64,000 nt of DNA from Callaeas wilsoni (lineage: Eukaryota > Chordata > Aves > Passeriformes > Callaeidae). The position numbers and the translations under genes are program-made. Positions 23,101 to 34,679 of the stretch are shown here, piece by piece. The stretch covers positions 1 through 64,000 of the forward strand of contig VWPU01008475.1 in assembly GCA_013398955.1 (NCBI GenBank). The letters run 5' to 3'. The notes beneath the pieces are model-generated. The model did no database searches and had not been told where the DNA came from. It worked only from the letters and a program-made list of their open reading frames with translations. How positions within the stretch are numbered: position 1 is the first letter of the stretch; every line of letters begins with the position of its first letter.

Positions 23101-26100
23101 CCAGGAGATAATGTTCAGTTTTGCCTATGACGTTGAGATGCTTTTAGTGGCACTTACAGCAATCAGACATGAGAGATGGGCTAGTTTGCATTTTTATTCT
23201 GTCAGAGGATATGTTCACACAGACAAGGGCAGGCAGATCTGACCTCCCTCTGCTATGTCTGATTCAAGCCAGCTCTGGCCCAGGAGCTCTGCAGCTGCAG
23301 GCAACAGTGGCATCCCATTTCTTGGAAAACACAGACACCCAGCAGTGGGAGGGAGCTGATCAATAACCACCTACCATGCAGCATGCAATTCCCATCATCT
23401 CTGAACTGGGACATCAAATCCCACTGCATGGATCTGAGTTTTAATATCAGAGAATATATATCTTGAGCTAGTCAAATTCTGCTAGTCAGCAGTGAAGAAA
23501 GCTTATTTTCCTTGGAAAACTTCCTGTCTTGCACCTCTTGCTCAATGTATCCACTGGTTTTGGCCACATTGTTAACTTAAAACTTTTGGATCAGGGACCT
23601 CCTTTTACTTACACCTTCACACAGCATGTGGTACATTGAGAACCTTGGGATCTACTGCATCAGTGGGAGCCAAAGAATAGCTAATTTGATTAATGTGACT
23701 ACCATGGGCTATTTCTTGTGAGCTATTCCATGTGATTATTTGCAAATCCCTGTTTACAGCTTGATATGCTTGACCTAAATTCTGCAACACTCCAGTGCAA
23801 GAGACAGAAGAACGTGCTGGCCTCAGAAGTATTAAGGGAATGTGTTCTCTTTCATTAAATATAAACAATACAGGCAGTAAAGTACCTCTGTCTTATTTAA
23901 TTTAGGTTTGTTTTAGATTACTAGTCTTTAAAAATTTTATATTTCTAGATGGTGCAGATTTTTTTTAATTAAAAATGCATAAGATAATTATAGAATTTGT
24001 CTGGGGGATGCCAGAGGCATCACCAATTACGCAGGAAATTGGGGTTTCAGCACTTAGAAATCCATGGGATACATAAGCTTGAATTTCAGATAATTTCAAT
24101 AGCTGGGCATTAAAATGATTAATGGTGGAACAAACAACCATGTGGTCTGACAGGACAGAGTACAGGGGTCAGTTGGCAGTAAAAAAGAATGGTATGGAGT
24201 CTTACACAAGAAGAAGCTTCAGTTCAAACCCTCTGTCATTTGATCCTTCAATTTCATCACCTGATGGGCAGGTAGAGATGGGGTACAGGAGGCAGATCCT
24301 AACTCTCCATAGAGTGGCATTTTTCCTATTACTTTTGCGGCCAGGGGGGTGACGCAGCCTGCAGCTGACACGGATTGCATGGATCACTCCTCTGAGCTAC
24401 CGCATCAAAAAGATCTTGTTCTATGTGAGACTCCTAGCAGCCTTCTCTTAGTTTATGTATAGCAGGCATCCTTTGGAGTAAATGGGCCAAAATGTGGTGG
24501 GAAGAAGAATTCCTTAGTTTCTGAGTTACAGGATTTCATTCACCACAGAAGACTTCCTAGGGCTCAGTGGAATGAAGAGTCAACAGGAGCCCAATTCCTC
24601 CCGGTCGGGGTAGTGAGTTCAGGAAGAAACGTTTAAAATATTTCCCCTAGGCAGGGATGCACTATCTACCCTCAACCACTAGCAGCCACTTACTAACTTA
24701 CAAACTAGAGAAGTGAAGGCAAGCATTTGTTTTCCTCCAAATTTTGGAGGTGACATGAAGGCACATGAGCCAAGAGACTTGCATAAAAGACAGAAAATCC
24801 AGCCGCCTGAGAAACTCAGAGATTTGATCATGTTCTGTGTTACATCACCTAATATTACAGGTCCTGTCAAATTGTTTCTCATAACTGATGACACACGTGA
24901 AATCACTAACATGTGCTTCAAGTGGAAACTATTCATTGAGTAAGGCAGCTTTTGGAAATCTAAGCCATGTCAGAAAATACCCAGTAGTAGTTGTATATTC
25001 ATGAAAACCAAAGCATAAGGACCTGGTGAAATTTAGCCTGCTATATTCAGACCTAAAATTTGCTAAAATATTTTTGAGTAAGTTGCATTGCTTTACCTAC
25101 TCTATGAATAAAGAGGTTTCTCTAATTCTTCTCATATTGGACAACTGGATTAGAAAAGACTGAGTAGTCATCAAATTGAAAAATGATTTAATGAGATGAA
25201 GCTTTAGATCCCACACATTAGAAATTTATTCATAGTTTTAGAAAATAGTACAACTCTTGCAAATTCAGACATAGACAAAACTCAACACTGGAATGCAGCT
25301 TAAAGGAGACCCGCGTTACTCACAACCAGTAACGTAAAGGTATTAATGTTTTTAAGATCACTTCCTAATGTTCTTTCTTCAAGTCCTTAAGAGTTTTTGT
25401 CAAAATTCACACTAATCAGTTGGACATACACATGGACAAACCACTCCAGCAGCTGTAAAACTAAGAGCATTCCCTTCAGATTTGTAAGATATTGACTCCA
25501 GCGTGTATGGTTTCTTCTGGATATGCCATAGAATCTTTGCATTCAGAAGAAATGACTGAGGAACCTAAAGGATTCCGCGAGAACCCTACTGTAATTCTTT
25601 ATCAATAAAGCTCTCTAAATATGTAAGGGCTGAGAGTGATTTGCATGCTCTTGCTCGGATTTTTCCTCAAATGACAGTCATATCCTTATTGTCATTAATA
25701 AAGAGCAGATTTGAATCTTTTCTGCTGGGCATAGTCTACAGAATACACAAGAAAATCTATAATATCCATGCCACACCCTTTCACAGACCTTTCAGCAAGA
25801 TGTAAAACACTGAAGTGCATTAATACTGCTCTAACTCTTTGGCGTGGGGTTTTTTGTTTGTTTTTTTTAACATTAAAGTCGAGGAAGAAATAAATCTCTT
25901 AGAAAGGCTGTGCCTAACACGGACAGGTTTGATACAAGTTCATCACATAACACTGACTTTTTGGGGACATTTTATCACATACATAATTTTCTCGTCATCC
26001 ACAATGATCCCCTGGACAGGAATTGCTTTGATGCTGATGAGAATTATAAAGCACTCAAGCAATTTTAAGTTACTCTGAAACTTAGATTATTTCACATTCT

Positions 26101-26160
26101 CATAAGAGGAAAAATGGCTTTTTCTGTAGAACTGTAAATGCTGTTCTTATAATTCTTTTT
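20141..26160. other. Unique DNA, no gene recognised
   Basis: Six kilobases without any mobile element I could recognise, a long repeat-free stretch for this window. A GC-richer part lies at about 20660-21030. The longest open frame is 106 codons (20807-21124, +) and shows no family resemblance. A 7-bp-stem hairpin with CpG-containing arms (CGTTACT/AGTAACG) sits at 25314-25334. Confidence 0.5.
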
Positions 26161-26169
26161 TCTCTTTAG

Positions 26170-26194
26170 GACTTCTGTGCAAGAAGAACAGAAG
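26170..26194 (+). other. Splice-site-bracketed 25-nt segment, possible microexon
   Basis: A strong pyrimidine tract and acceptor ('attcttttttctctttag', ending 26169) is followed by a 25-nt purine-rich segment containing 'aagaagaacagaag' and then a donor-like 'gtaggc' (26195-26200). GAAGAA-type sequence is a known splicing-enhancer class. The length is not a multiple of three. Such bracketing can occur by chance in 64 kb, and no neighbouring exon is recognised. Confidence 0.2.
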
Positions 26195-26590
26195 GTAGGC
26201 AGAATAGAATCAGTAGAGTTTCTTTGTTAAAGTATCTGAGTAATTGATATTTTTCCTTGTGAATGACATGGTCATTTTAACTTTATGGCTTAAACACTTT
26301 TTTAGTCAGTCTTGTCTTTGCATCTTTGAAATAATTTCCATTTACTGTCCAACACAGATCAGACCACTGCTACTGTCCATCTGCTCTGAGACTGCTCTTC
26401 CACTGGGATAAGACCTGCTGTTATGATTTTGAAGCTCCAGACACAGAAATAAGCCCTCCATCCTTCTCTAAATATAACACTGTTTTTCTGTAATCACTTA
26501 GTTATTCTGTGTGTCAAAGATAAGAAACACGAGCCAAGCTTTGGTCATCCTGCTGCCAACTAGTACTCAGAATTTCATAGATGGCCTATG

Positions 26591-26616
26591 CCATGCTAAT
26601 CGTGAGCTTAGCATGG
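26591..26616. other. Perfect 9-bp stem hairpin
   Basis: CCATGCTAA (26591-26599) and TTAGCATGG (26608-26616) are exact inverse complements around an 8-base loop. The stem does not extend outward, so it is too short for a typical microRNA precursor. Function unknown. Confidence 0.6.
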
Positions 26617-27877
26617 ATGTTAGACAGAAAGAGGTAATGTGCAGGAGTTGCCAAGTCTCATTCTGAGTGCTAAGCCAGTCAGGCTGTGACTGCTGAATGC
26701 AGATTCAAAAGCAATCAAACTAGGTGAATCTTGGGAAAAGGGGCTTTGGGCTTCTCACTACATGAAAACCCAAATAATGCCATCTGAAATTGACCTGGAA
26801 GGCTGCTGCAAGGTGATTGCCTTCACCTTAATTTCTTTTTCATCTCCCGGGAGAAAAAAATTCCTAAATTCTCCAGATAACTGTAGGACTGGTGTAATGT
26901 GTAAATACAGACTTCACATATTTGCAATACCCAAACAAAGCAGCAAATGTAACCTTGCTAATCTTGCCTTCCTGATTTTTCCTCTAATGAAAATTTGAGG
27001 ATAGACTTGTTGCATGCCTCCAGATCATACTTCCAGCCCAGCTGTGAGCAATAAAGCCATCTACTCCCACAACAGAGTGTAGTAAGTGTTAAAACAGCAG
27101 TGATAATTTAACAGGGAGACCAAAGTGAAGATTTCATGGGTCATTCATGTAATTCTCAGTCATAAAAAAAGCACTTGTAAAATAGTCACAAGTCATACCT
27201 CTAGAAGTGAAGATAAATTAATAATTGCAGTCTCTCTAACCAGGGCCATGTTTTCAACGACGAGCATTAAACATTTGCTGCAGGATGACATAATGCAATA
27301 GTTCTCAGACTGATCTCTAAAGAAGAGTCTGAAAGATTAAAAAACTAAAGCTCAGTGCTCGCATTCCCTAAATATCCAATGTACAAATGCAAACCACCTA
27401 ATAATAGCTTCAGGAAAGAAAATAGTTGAGACACGCCAGCACTGCAAAGATGGCTTTCACAAGATCCTGGCAATAATAAAGGCTCTATCACCCACAGAAA
27501 AATTTAAAAAATTTAAAAATATTTGGGAACTAAACTGCAGCTATGGAAATGGTCGCTATGAGTTATTATCAGCTTAATAACCTAACGTTTCATCAGCATG
27601 CCCTAAACATGGACTATGGCTTCAATAAAATCCCAGTTCAGTACAATTAGTGAGTGTGTGTTCAGTCATATTATATATCTTCCATAAGTGAAAATGATCT
27701 TTCACCTACTATACACTGTCCCTAGATTTACTGATTAGTAACTTATGAATAAAAAATTCCATATTATAGAAATAATTTTTCCTTGAGAACTATTAGATTA
27801 TTTTTATTTTTATTAGTTTCTCTGTTGTGTGTCTTCAGCAAGGAACAGGAGGAGAGAAATTGCATATGTCTTATAAC
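26617..27877. other. Unique DNA, no gene recognised
   Basis: No repeats or domains recognised. Longest open frame is 78 codons (26762-26995, +). Confidence 0.5.
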
Positions 27878-28023
27878 CTGGAAGTGTTCAAGGCCAAATT
27901 GGATGGGGCTGTGAGCAACCTGGTCTAGTGGAAGGTCTCAGGTCCCCAGGCCATGGCAGAGGGGTTGGACCTAGATGATCTTTAAGGGTCCTTCCAGCCA
28001 AAGCCTTTCTATGATTCTATGAT
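27878..28023 (+). mobile_element. CR1 LINE 3' end
   Basis: 'cctggaagtgttcaaggcca', 'aattggatggggctgtgagc', 'aacctggtctagtggaaggt', 'tggacctagatgatctttaa' and the octamer tail 'ttctatgattctatga' are a + strand CR1 3' UTR and terminus. It carries only the last ~145 bp. A 13-base A run (28027-28039) follows directly, unusual because CR1 normally ends in octamer repeats rather than poly(A). Confidence 0.95.
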
Positions 28024-28026
28024 AGT

Positions 28027-28039
28027 AAAAAAAAAAAAA
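28027..28039. repeat. (A)13 run after a CR1 tail
   Basis: Thirteen A residues four bases after the last octamer of the CR1 copy. Could be pre-existing target sequence or later expansion. Confidence 0.8.
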
Positions 28040-29531
28040 GTGCTGGAGACAGCTCACAGGTAGTGATGCTTTTTTCTTATCTTCTCTATGTAAAAGACAG
28101 AGATCAGCTGATACTTGGAGGTAGGCAGGTTTGCATCCCTTGCCAATCTCCTGATGTCTATTATTTGAATTTTGGGATGAAAGATATTTAGGTATTGTTC
28201 AGAGAAAGCAGTCTTTCAAAAGGAAAACTAGCTATATAATGGTGGCACAAGACACAACAAAAATTAAAGCTGATTCTAAAGACTTGGGCATTGTATCACC
28301 CTGACATTACAGAGTAATGCCACAAAGCATGGGATGCTGAAGAGAATGAGGTCATCAAATTGGAGGAGACAAAAACTTCACACTATATGCACCTTGGCCT
28401 CCACTGTGAAACACAGATCTGCAAAACAGAACAGCAACATTCCCAACTAACTGGTATTTCTGATTTTATACCAGTTTTATGATCTTATTAGTGGATAATT
28501 AGAAAAGTATTTTCTAATTATGTAAATCGTATCGCACTGCTTAGTTTATTTGTTTTGTTTTATTATATGCTATATTTGTTTTGTTTTGTTATATGCTTTG
28601 TTTATTTGTTTATCTTGGGCAGGATACATAGTCTATAATGTAGATGAAAGTTTTTAAGCATTTAGAAGAAGTTAATAAGATGCTTGTAAGGGGTTTTTTT
28701 TTGTTTTATCCTAGTCTTAAAGACTGCATAAAATAAAATTTAGAGAAAGAAGAAAGAGCTTTTTACAAGCAAAGAATGTTGTACAATCAAATTATTGCAC
28801 ATCTTGAATTTTAGACGCTTCCTTCCCTGCTGTATTATTTACATTGATATTAGATGCTATTTTGACCAATGCTAACATATCAACATTAGAAAAAAATATC
28901 TGTGAAAGAGAAAAAAGACAAGGGCATAAATTAAAATTTTCACCTCTTGCTTCACTGATGACTAGAAAAATCAATGCCTTTTGGTTTTCCTGATCCATTG
29001 CTGCTGAGTCACACTCCTAAAATAAGAATCATTTCCTTCCTGTTTGTTCTAGAAAATTCAAAATTGCCTCTTAGCCACAAATCACAAATCACAGAGTCAC
29101 CTCGGCCATTTAAGGGATCTTCAGAGTGATTGCAATAATCAGGCAAACTTTATAATGAAGTACAGCTGGAATGAGCACTCACACAGTTGCACTGCAGAAT
29201 TTTCCACTAGGACACAACAATCTCCCTTACTGTAGGTTTTGTAGTAGCCAAGTGACAGCAGAGTTGGTCACGTCATCTTCCTTGCCAACAGCTCTCCACA
29301 TTACCAATCCTCACAAATCATGCTTTCTAAAGATCTATGGAGACCCACGCAACACACCCGAAACTCAGGGGATGAGTCGCCTTACAGCCACTTTTGACTC
29401 CATGAAACAGCATTCACCAGCTTATTAACTTACGAGGTTTGTGCCTTTGCTCCTCTCATGACTTTTATGGTCTGAATGGATCATTTCTTCCACCAAAAAA
29501 AAAGAAAAAAAGTATAAAAAGTGTAGGTGTA
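28040..29531. other. Unique DNA, no gene recognised
   Basis: Contains the T/G-rich tandem duplication at 28548-28597 and an A-rich patch near 29495-29510. Open frames are 68 and 85 codons without family resemblance. Confidence 0.5.
28548..28610. repeat. TTTGTT-rich tandem duplication, 26-bp period
   Basis: A 24-nt unit (28548-28571, starting 'atttgttttgtttt' and ending 'tatatgct') recurs at 28574-28597 with one mismatch, followed by further 'tttatttgttt'. Local duplication within T/G-rich low-complexity sequence. Confidence 0.85.
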
Positions 29532-29640
29532 GTGCTTAGAGACATGGCTTAGCAGTGGATGTGGCAGAGTTGGATTAATGGTTAGACTCAATGATATTTC
29601 AGGTCCTTTCCAACCTCAAGAATTCTATGATTCTATTCTG
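29532..29640 (+). mobile_element. CR1 LINE 3' end, second subfamily
   Basis: 'gagacatggcttagcagtgg', 'gttggattaatggttagact', 'caatgatatttcaggtcctt', 'tccaacctcaagaattctat' and 'gattctattctg' form the + strand 3' end of the CR1 type whose minus-strand relatives are at 1.73 and 14.9 kb. About 110 bp, truncated on the 5' side. Confidence 0.93.
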
Positions 29641-30212
29641 TATGTGCATATACACCAAGCCTCATAGCAGGAGGCCTTTATATCCTGCTATATGTTAGGA
29701 AGATTTATTATGCTGTGGTTGCAGGATTATTTATATCTCTGTCCCCTTTTTTAGTATCTCTGAGTATGTTCACCTCAGGTCTTGGCCTCTTAAACTCTAA
29801 CTTGAGGTTAATAACTTCTATATCAGCCTATTCCACTCTCCTGATCCAACTGGTTTATCGCACTTTACGTTTTTCCCTTCAGAAGTTTGAAGCAAATGGA
29901 GTTTACAGTTGCTAGACTCCTTTGTATGTGCGTATATATACATAAATATTTATAATCTCAAACGATAACAAAATAATTTATAATACTAGTTTATATATGC
30001 ACATACTTACATTTTTAGCTGGATGAAAAACATTTAAAAGAAAAATAAAAAAGAAAAAAAAGATTTTTCAGTGAGCTGACACAAACATTTCTCTTACTGA
30101 GCTCTCCTGCCTATGCGTAAGATCACTATGTGTCACCCACAGTGGAGTGTGTGTGGGTGCCAATAAACAGCCTTTGTAAAAGGTGGAAATCCAGGAAGAG
30201 GAAGGCGGCTGC

Positions 30213-30273
30213 TTTGTGTGGGTGTACTTGTGTGACTGTGAGTGTGAGTAGGGGTGGGTGGGTGTGTGTATAT
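30213..30273. repeat. Imperfect GT/GTGG-rich repeat
   Basis: Alternating 'tgtgtgggtgtacttgtgtg', 'actgtgagtgtgagtagggg' and 'tgggtgggtgtgtgtatata'. An interrupted (TG)n microsatellite; Z-DNA-prone composition. Confidence 0.75.
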
Positions 30274-32827
30274 AAGTTGAAGACTTTAAAGAAATAGGTG
30301 TAGAAAGGTGTGTAGAAATTTGTAGGAATTTCTAGATGTATAGTAATGCTTCCTGCTGAGAGAGATCCTAAACATATCATTTACTGCTTGCCAGTTAATT
30401 AAAAAAACATTAATAGATCAATGCACCTCTTCAATCCTGATTTGATTTATTATATGTACGTTGAGCAGTTATGCATTCTGACAGTGGTGACCTAGACAAG
30501 ACTCTCTTCTTCAGGCAGCTACCAAGCCTACTCCTTGTGTTTGCCTGGTGGAGTTTCCTTCACCAGAAAACAATCTCTTAAAATCCCACATCACTTCTTT
30601 CTCACTCTTTGTCTGCTGAATCAACTATTTGTAAACATCTTGGTTTTGGAGGATCTCTAGAGGCCCATCAAACCCAACCAAAAGCCCCCTGAGGACCCCT
30701 ACTTGTTCTGGAGGTGTAGGTGTGAACAATTTCCGCTTACTGTTTTCCTGTTTTTACCTGGACAACACCTTGTTGGGTAACACAACATATTTATACTGCA
30801 AACGCAATTACCAAAATAACCAGGGCAACATATGGTACTCATAAATTATTGCAGGAAAGTCCTATATCTGTCACATGCAGTCAGTGAGCAAGTTCCAGGG
30901 AAAGACAACTGTCTCCTGAGTTACTGAATTCTCACAGAGAAGGTGTTTTGACTTATTCATTGAGCATACAGATTGAAATCTCTTTCAAAATCGCAAGACT
31001 GTGCATAATTCCCAGACCTTTTTAGCATGTGTCACTACCCACTTCCCTTACTTTCTGCTCTTTATCTACCCATATCCACTTAGGCTCACAGCCTTTAAAC
31101 AATGTATAAAGTGGAGATATTTGGTCCAAAGCCTATTCCCAAGTAAAATTATTGAGACGCTTACTGTGTGGGTTTAAGGAATTCCATACCAGCTGCACTG
31201 CTCTTCTGATCTGTTTGTAGTGCTCTGAATTGCTAACACAGACCCAGCACTGGCTCAGTTTTGCAGTGATGACCTCACGCTCTCTAACAAGCTAATGCTG
31301 GATAGCAATTTCTGATACCTGTAATATTACGTGGCTTTAGTAACATGTGATGCTTTTGTTAAAACAAGCTCCTGGCCATGCCTGATTTTTGGAGGCATTT
31401 AGGCTTTCAGCCAACAAAGGACATATTTTCTAGAGCTTCTGATTAAAGGGAAAAGCTTGAAAATGTGACATGAAAGTATCCTAACAACCCTTAACTAGCA
31501 TGCAAATGGAATAATCTAAAAGTCTAATGTTTCAAAAGGCTCTTGTTTTGATTCTGAGGGTAAATGTATGATTTTGATTGCTTGTGATCAGGACTGCAAA
31601 CTAAGTACAGTGAAAGCGACGATACATAAGAAGTCCTAATGGGCAAAGTAAACACATTTAATTATAGAAAAAATTATGTTTTGCTGTTTTTCTACCTAGC
31701 TTTTAATAACCAGAGGTGAAAAAAAGCAGTAGGTACATCTTTGAATCTACATTGAATTATTCAGGCTGCTCTGGTTTTCTTTATAATGAACTTCTGGAGG
31801 GAAGAAAAAGTGACAAGTGCTAGCTCTTGCTCTGGCACTGGCTGAACGAGGAAAGAAATCCGCTGATGTCCCAAGGAGCAAAGTCACTGCCCAGAGCTCC
31901 TGATGCACTGTCTGATAGGCATGAAGACACACTGTTGTAAAGCCTCACAAATAACAAAACAAAATATTGTGCTTCCAAGTAAGCGCAGAACGCTGTTGTG
32001 CAAAGACCAGGTGTACTTGCAGCACAAGAATAGGCTCTGAAGAACCCCTTGGCACGGTCTCCATTCCCTGGAGCCACTGTTTCCCAGGGACCAGACCAAG
32101 AATTTCTCCACAAGGCTGTGCTGGTTGCACAGATCTGCAGCAGCAGGACCTGAGAAGGGCAATATCCGAGGGAGCCAGGAGCTCTCTGCTTGCCCTTCCC
32201 ATACTGAGGTGTTCTGGAGTCACCTCGCATTACCTGTGTGGAGTGGATGCTTCAGACCTGGAAATCAGCACCAAGAGGAGGGCAGGCTCCCTGTGATGCT
32301 GCCGTGTGTGCTGCACATCCACACAAGGACCAGGGGCAATATGGCTGGTTCCTACTTTACAGCATTGTTATTAGTCCTCTATCGCATCAGCATCTTCTTA
32401 AGCCTCTGCCTATTAGTCTTTTGGCTTAATTATCACTTCAGCATTGTTTAATCTTCTTGAAGACTTGATCTCCAGAAATAAACAGCTTGCAACAGAAAAT
32501 GTCTATCAAGGCTTTATATTCATATATTCATATCCTTCTTGCCACATTTTATTAATGTGTTTATTTTAATAGATAAGATCCAGCTTACAAAACTAAATTA
32601 TAACACACATTACCATGCTCAAAATTCAAATATTGACGTGTCCTGATCTTATCATGCAGAGAGTTCGTTCAATATCCTTGGTTAAATTCTTTCTCTCATT
32701 TAAAGAAACAACTGGATTTGAGAAATACTGAAAACTCAAAATAATTCTGAATAGTCAGTGAACTGTAATAAATATTAGTTCACAGTTAATCTGGCATTTA
32801 TTCTCTGACTTCTCTTCTGCCTACAAT

Positions 32828-32850
32828 ATTTTACCTCAAAAAGGTAAAAT
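32828..32850. other. Perfect 8-bp stem hairpin
   Basis: ATTTTACC (32828-32835) and GGTAAAAT (32843-32850) pair exactly around a 7-base loop 'tcaaaaa'. A second imperfect hairpin (GTGAACT/AGTTCAC with an AATA/TATT inner stem) lies 45 bp upstream at 32758-32783. No terminator function is expected in a eukaryote. Confidence 0.55.
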
Positions 32851-33372
32851 TATTAGCAGCAAATTACTTTTTTTACATTTTAGTTCCACTGGTAAATTAG
32901 TTTTTGGTACTATCTTGTACTGCATTTTAGAACAGTGTTGCAAAGTGTAGCTGTAGCCTGAAACAGGGGCTGCCTTTGGAGGATCCCAATTTCCCCATCT
33001 CTTAGTAATTTTCATCCTAGACTGTGACAGTTTAAAGGCAAATTAAAGAGTACTGTTTTCCTCCTACTGTCTGTTTTGAAGGCCAAACCAGGAAACAAAA
33101 ATTCACAGCAAATTGCATGAGCTTAAAGCTAGAGAACCACTTTAACTCAGCATTAGAAGGTTATAACTACACCTGTTAACTACCAAATGGTTATTTACAA
33201 AGGAAACTTTGAATAATCTGACAGACTTGTTGGCTGTGCAGTGGTAACAGTAAATCCAAGCTGTTCCTGGGCTCACACCTATGAAACAGAACCATTTTGA
33301 CCTCACTAGCACAATGTGTGAATATATTGATCCTCACCATGCTGTGTGATGTCAGGAGCTACTGATGTTTCT

Positions 33373-33490
33373 GTTTCACAGACGGGGAAGACAAGTACCA
33401 AAAAGTCAAGTAACTTGGTCAAGACAAAACAAGCAGGTACCACCTGCTAAATCCTGCACTCCTGACCTAACCCCATACCCCACGCACCGG
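33373..33490 (-). mobile_element. MIR-family SINE remnant
   Basis: 'gtttcacagacggggaag', 'caagtaacttggtcaag', 'caagcaggtaccacc', 'tcctgcactcctgac' follow, in order, the reverse complement of the MIR core ('cagatggggaaactg', 'aagtaacttgcccaagg', 'cctgactcc' wording typical of reptile and bird copies). MIR is an ancient tRNA-derived SINE. The 117-codon + strand frame over it is therefore not a gene. Confidence 0.75.
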
Positions 33491-33802
33491 AGAGCCCATG
33501 GTCCTCTGTGTCCTATAGAACTGGATAAAATAATCAGGTACTACAGGAACATAAACAAGGTGATGGTGCTTATTGCTATAAATCAAAGTCATGGCTACCT
33601 CTCCACTGATGTGTGGGGTTTTTATGACGTGATGCTACAGAGAAGGAACCATCATATACATATTTTTTGTGAACAGCATGGTTACAAGCAGACAAACACA
33701 ACTGCCAAGAGACCCTGACCTGTTCTTACTTACAACATTTCTGATGAAGAGCAAACAGTTTAGTACCTGCAATTTTACTTATTCACTCTCCTGTGTTATG
33801 TA

Positions 33803-34070
33803 AAATCATCGAATATCTCAAGTTGGAAGGGACCTACAAGGATCAAGTCCTGCGCCTTGCAGTACTACCTCAAAGTAAATCTATGACTCAGAGCATCATC
33901 AGGTTGCTCTTTGAACTCTGACAGGTATAGTACCAGACCGCTTCCCTGGGAAGCCTGTTCCAGTGACTGAGCAACCACACAGTAAAGAAAATTTTCCTAA
34001 TATCCAATCTTAAACATGACACAGTTTTATTCCTTTTCCTCATGTCCTATTGCTGGTTCCACTGAGAGAG
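33803..34070 (-). mobile_element. CR1 LINE, 3' portion left of an inserted LTR
   Basis: 'atcatcgaatatctcaagtt', 'ggaagggacctacaaggatc', 'cttccctgggaagcctgttc', 'tttcctaatatccaatctta' and 'tcatgtcctattgctggttc' form the 3' UTR of a CR1 on the minus strand. The sequence stops at 34070 in 'actgagag|ag' and resumes beyond the LTR at 34751. Together with 34751-35425 it is one CR1 of roughly 940 bp, the longest in the window. Confidence 0.93.
34066..34070. repeat. Target site duplication GAGAG, left copy
   Basis: GAGAG immediately precedes the TGTGG start of the LTR; an identical GAGAG at 34751-34755 follows its ACA end. Five-base duplications are typical of ERVL-type retroviruses. Confidence 0.85.
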
Positions 34071-34279
34071 TGTGGCAGGACATATTCTCCCCCTCTCTAC
34101 CACAGATGGTTGGTGCAGATATGGAAGAGAGAAGCCAGGGGCTGAAAGGCCCAGCAAGGGGTCATTTCTGGCACCAAAAGGGCTCAAGCCTCAGCTAAGA
34201 ATCAACATCTTAGTCTGGAGAGTAGACGTAGAAAGAGATAAAAGAAATATTCTTGACTGAGAGACACTGTTTTACAAAC

Positions 34280-34287
34280 TATAAAAG
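34280..34287 (+). promoter_or_regulatory. TATA box of the 680-bp LTR
   Basis: TATAAAAG lies 209 bp into the LTR, a plausible position at the end of U3. It is an exact match to the vertebrate TATA consensus. Present activity is unknown. Confidence 0.5.
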
Positions 34288-34673
34288 ACATAGGAGTTAT
34301 CACAAAGGCAGAAGTCTTCTACACACACACCCTGAAAGCATGGGGGATGCAAATTCTGTGGTTACTTTGCTGGGAATTGAGGGAAAGGATCTCGTTGTGT
34401 GCCCCACCGATGACTGGACGGTAAGATACATTGGATCCGATGTTATTTTATTTCTTCACTAGTGTAAAATTAATGGTACCTTGAACCTCGCTCTGTATAT
34501 ACTTACTAGCAGGTTTTTTTTATTCTTATTCCTGTGTAATATATAGTTTGTTTTAAGTCTTATGTCTGTTAGTTTTGTGTCTATTAAATAAATAATTCAT
34601 TCTATAATAGACCAAATCAGCCATTATTAAAGAACTTGCGAACGAGGGTGAGTTTTGAGGTGCTGGCCAGCCC

Positions 34674-34679
34674 AATAAA
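34674..34679 (+). terminator. Polyadenylation signal of the 680-bp LTR
   Basis: AATAAA about 75 bp before the LTR end, followed by 'gctactgcctgctgctgg'. An alternative overlapping ATTAAA/AATAAA pair lies at 34583-34592. Either could define the R/U5 border. Confidence 0.45.

Larger units (their letters stand above)
29641..33372. other. Unique DNA, no gene recognised
   Basis: Includes A-rich runs near 30035-30061, a GT-rich microsatellite-like patch at about 30213-30273, a GC-richer block at roughly 31880-32330 with many overlapping open frames on both strands (up to 136 codons), and hairpins at 32758-32783 and 32828-32850. No domain is recognised in any frame, and the frames contradict each other. 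Confidence 0.5.

Noticed and set aside
28027..28039. Poly(A) that might mark a processed pseudogene
   Set aside because: The sequence before it is a CR1 3' end with octamer tail, not a processed mRNA copy.
30630..30740. 'ggaggatctctagaggccca' and 'tcaaacccaacc' resembling a + strand CR1 3' end
   Set aside because: No octamer tail and too few matching words; chance similarity cannot be excluded.
31820..32451. Cluster of six overlapping open frames on both strands (up to 136 codons)
   Set aside because: The cluster follows a local rise in G+C, which lowers stop-codon frequency. The frames contradict each other and none resembles a protein family.
33365..33715. 117-codon + strand frame
   Set aside because: Its first third is an antisense MIR SINE remnant, and the rest shows no domain.
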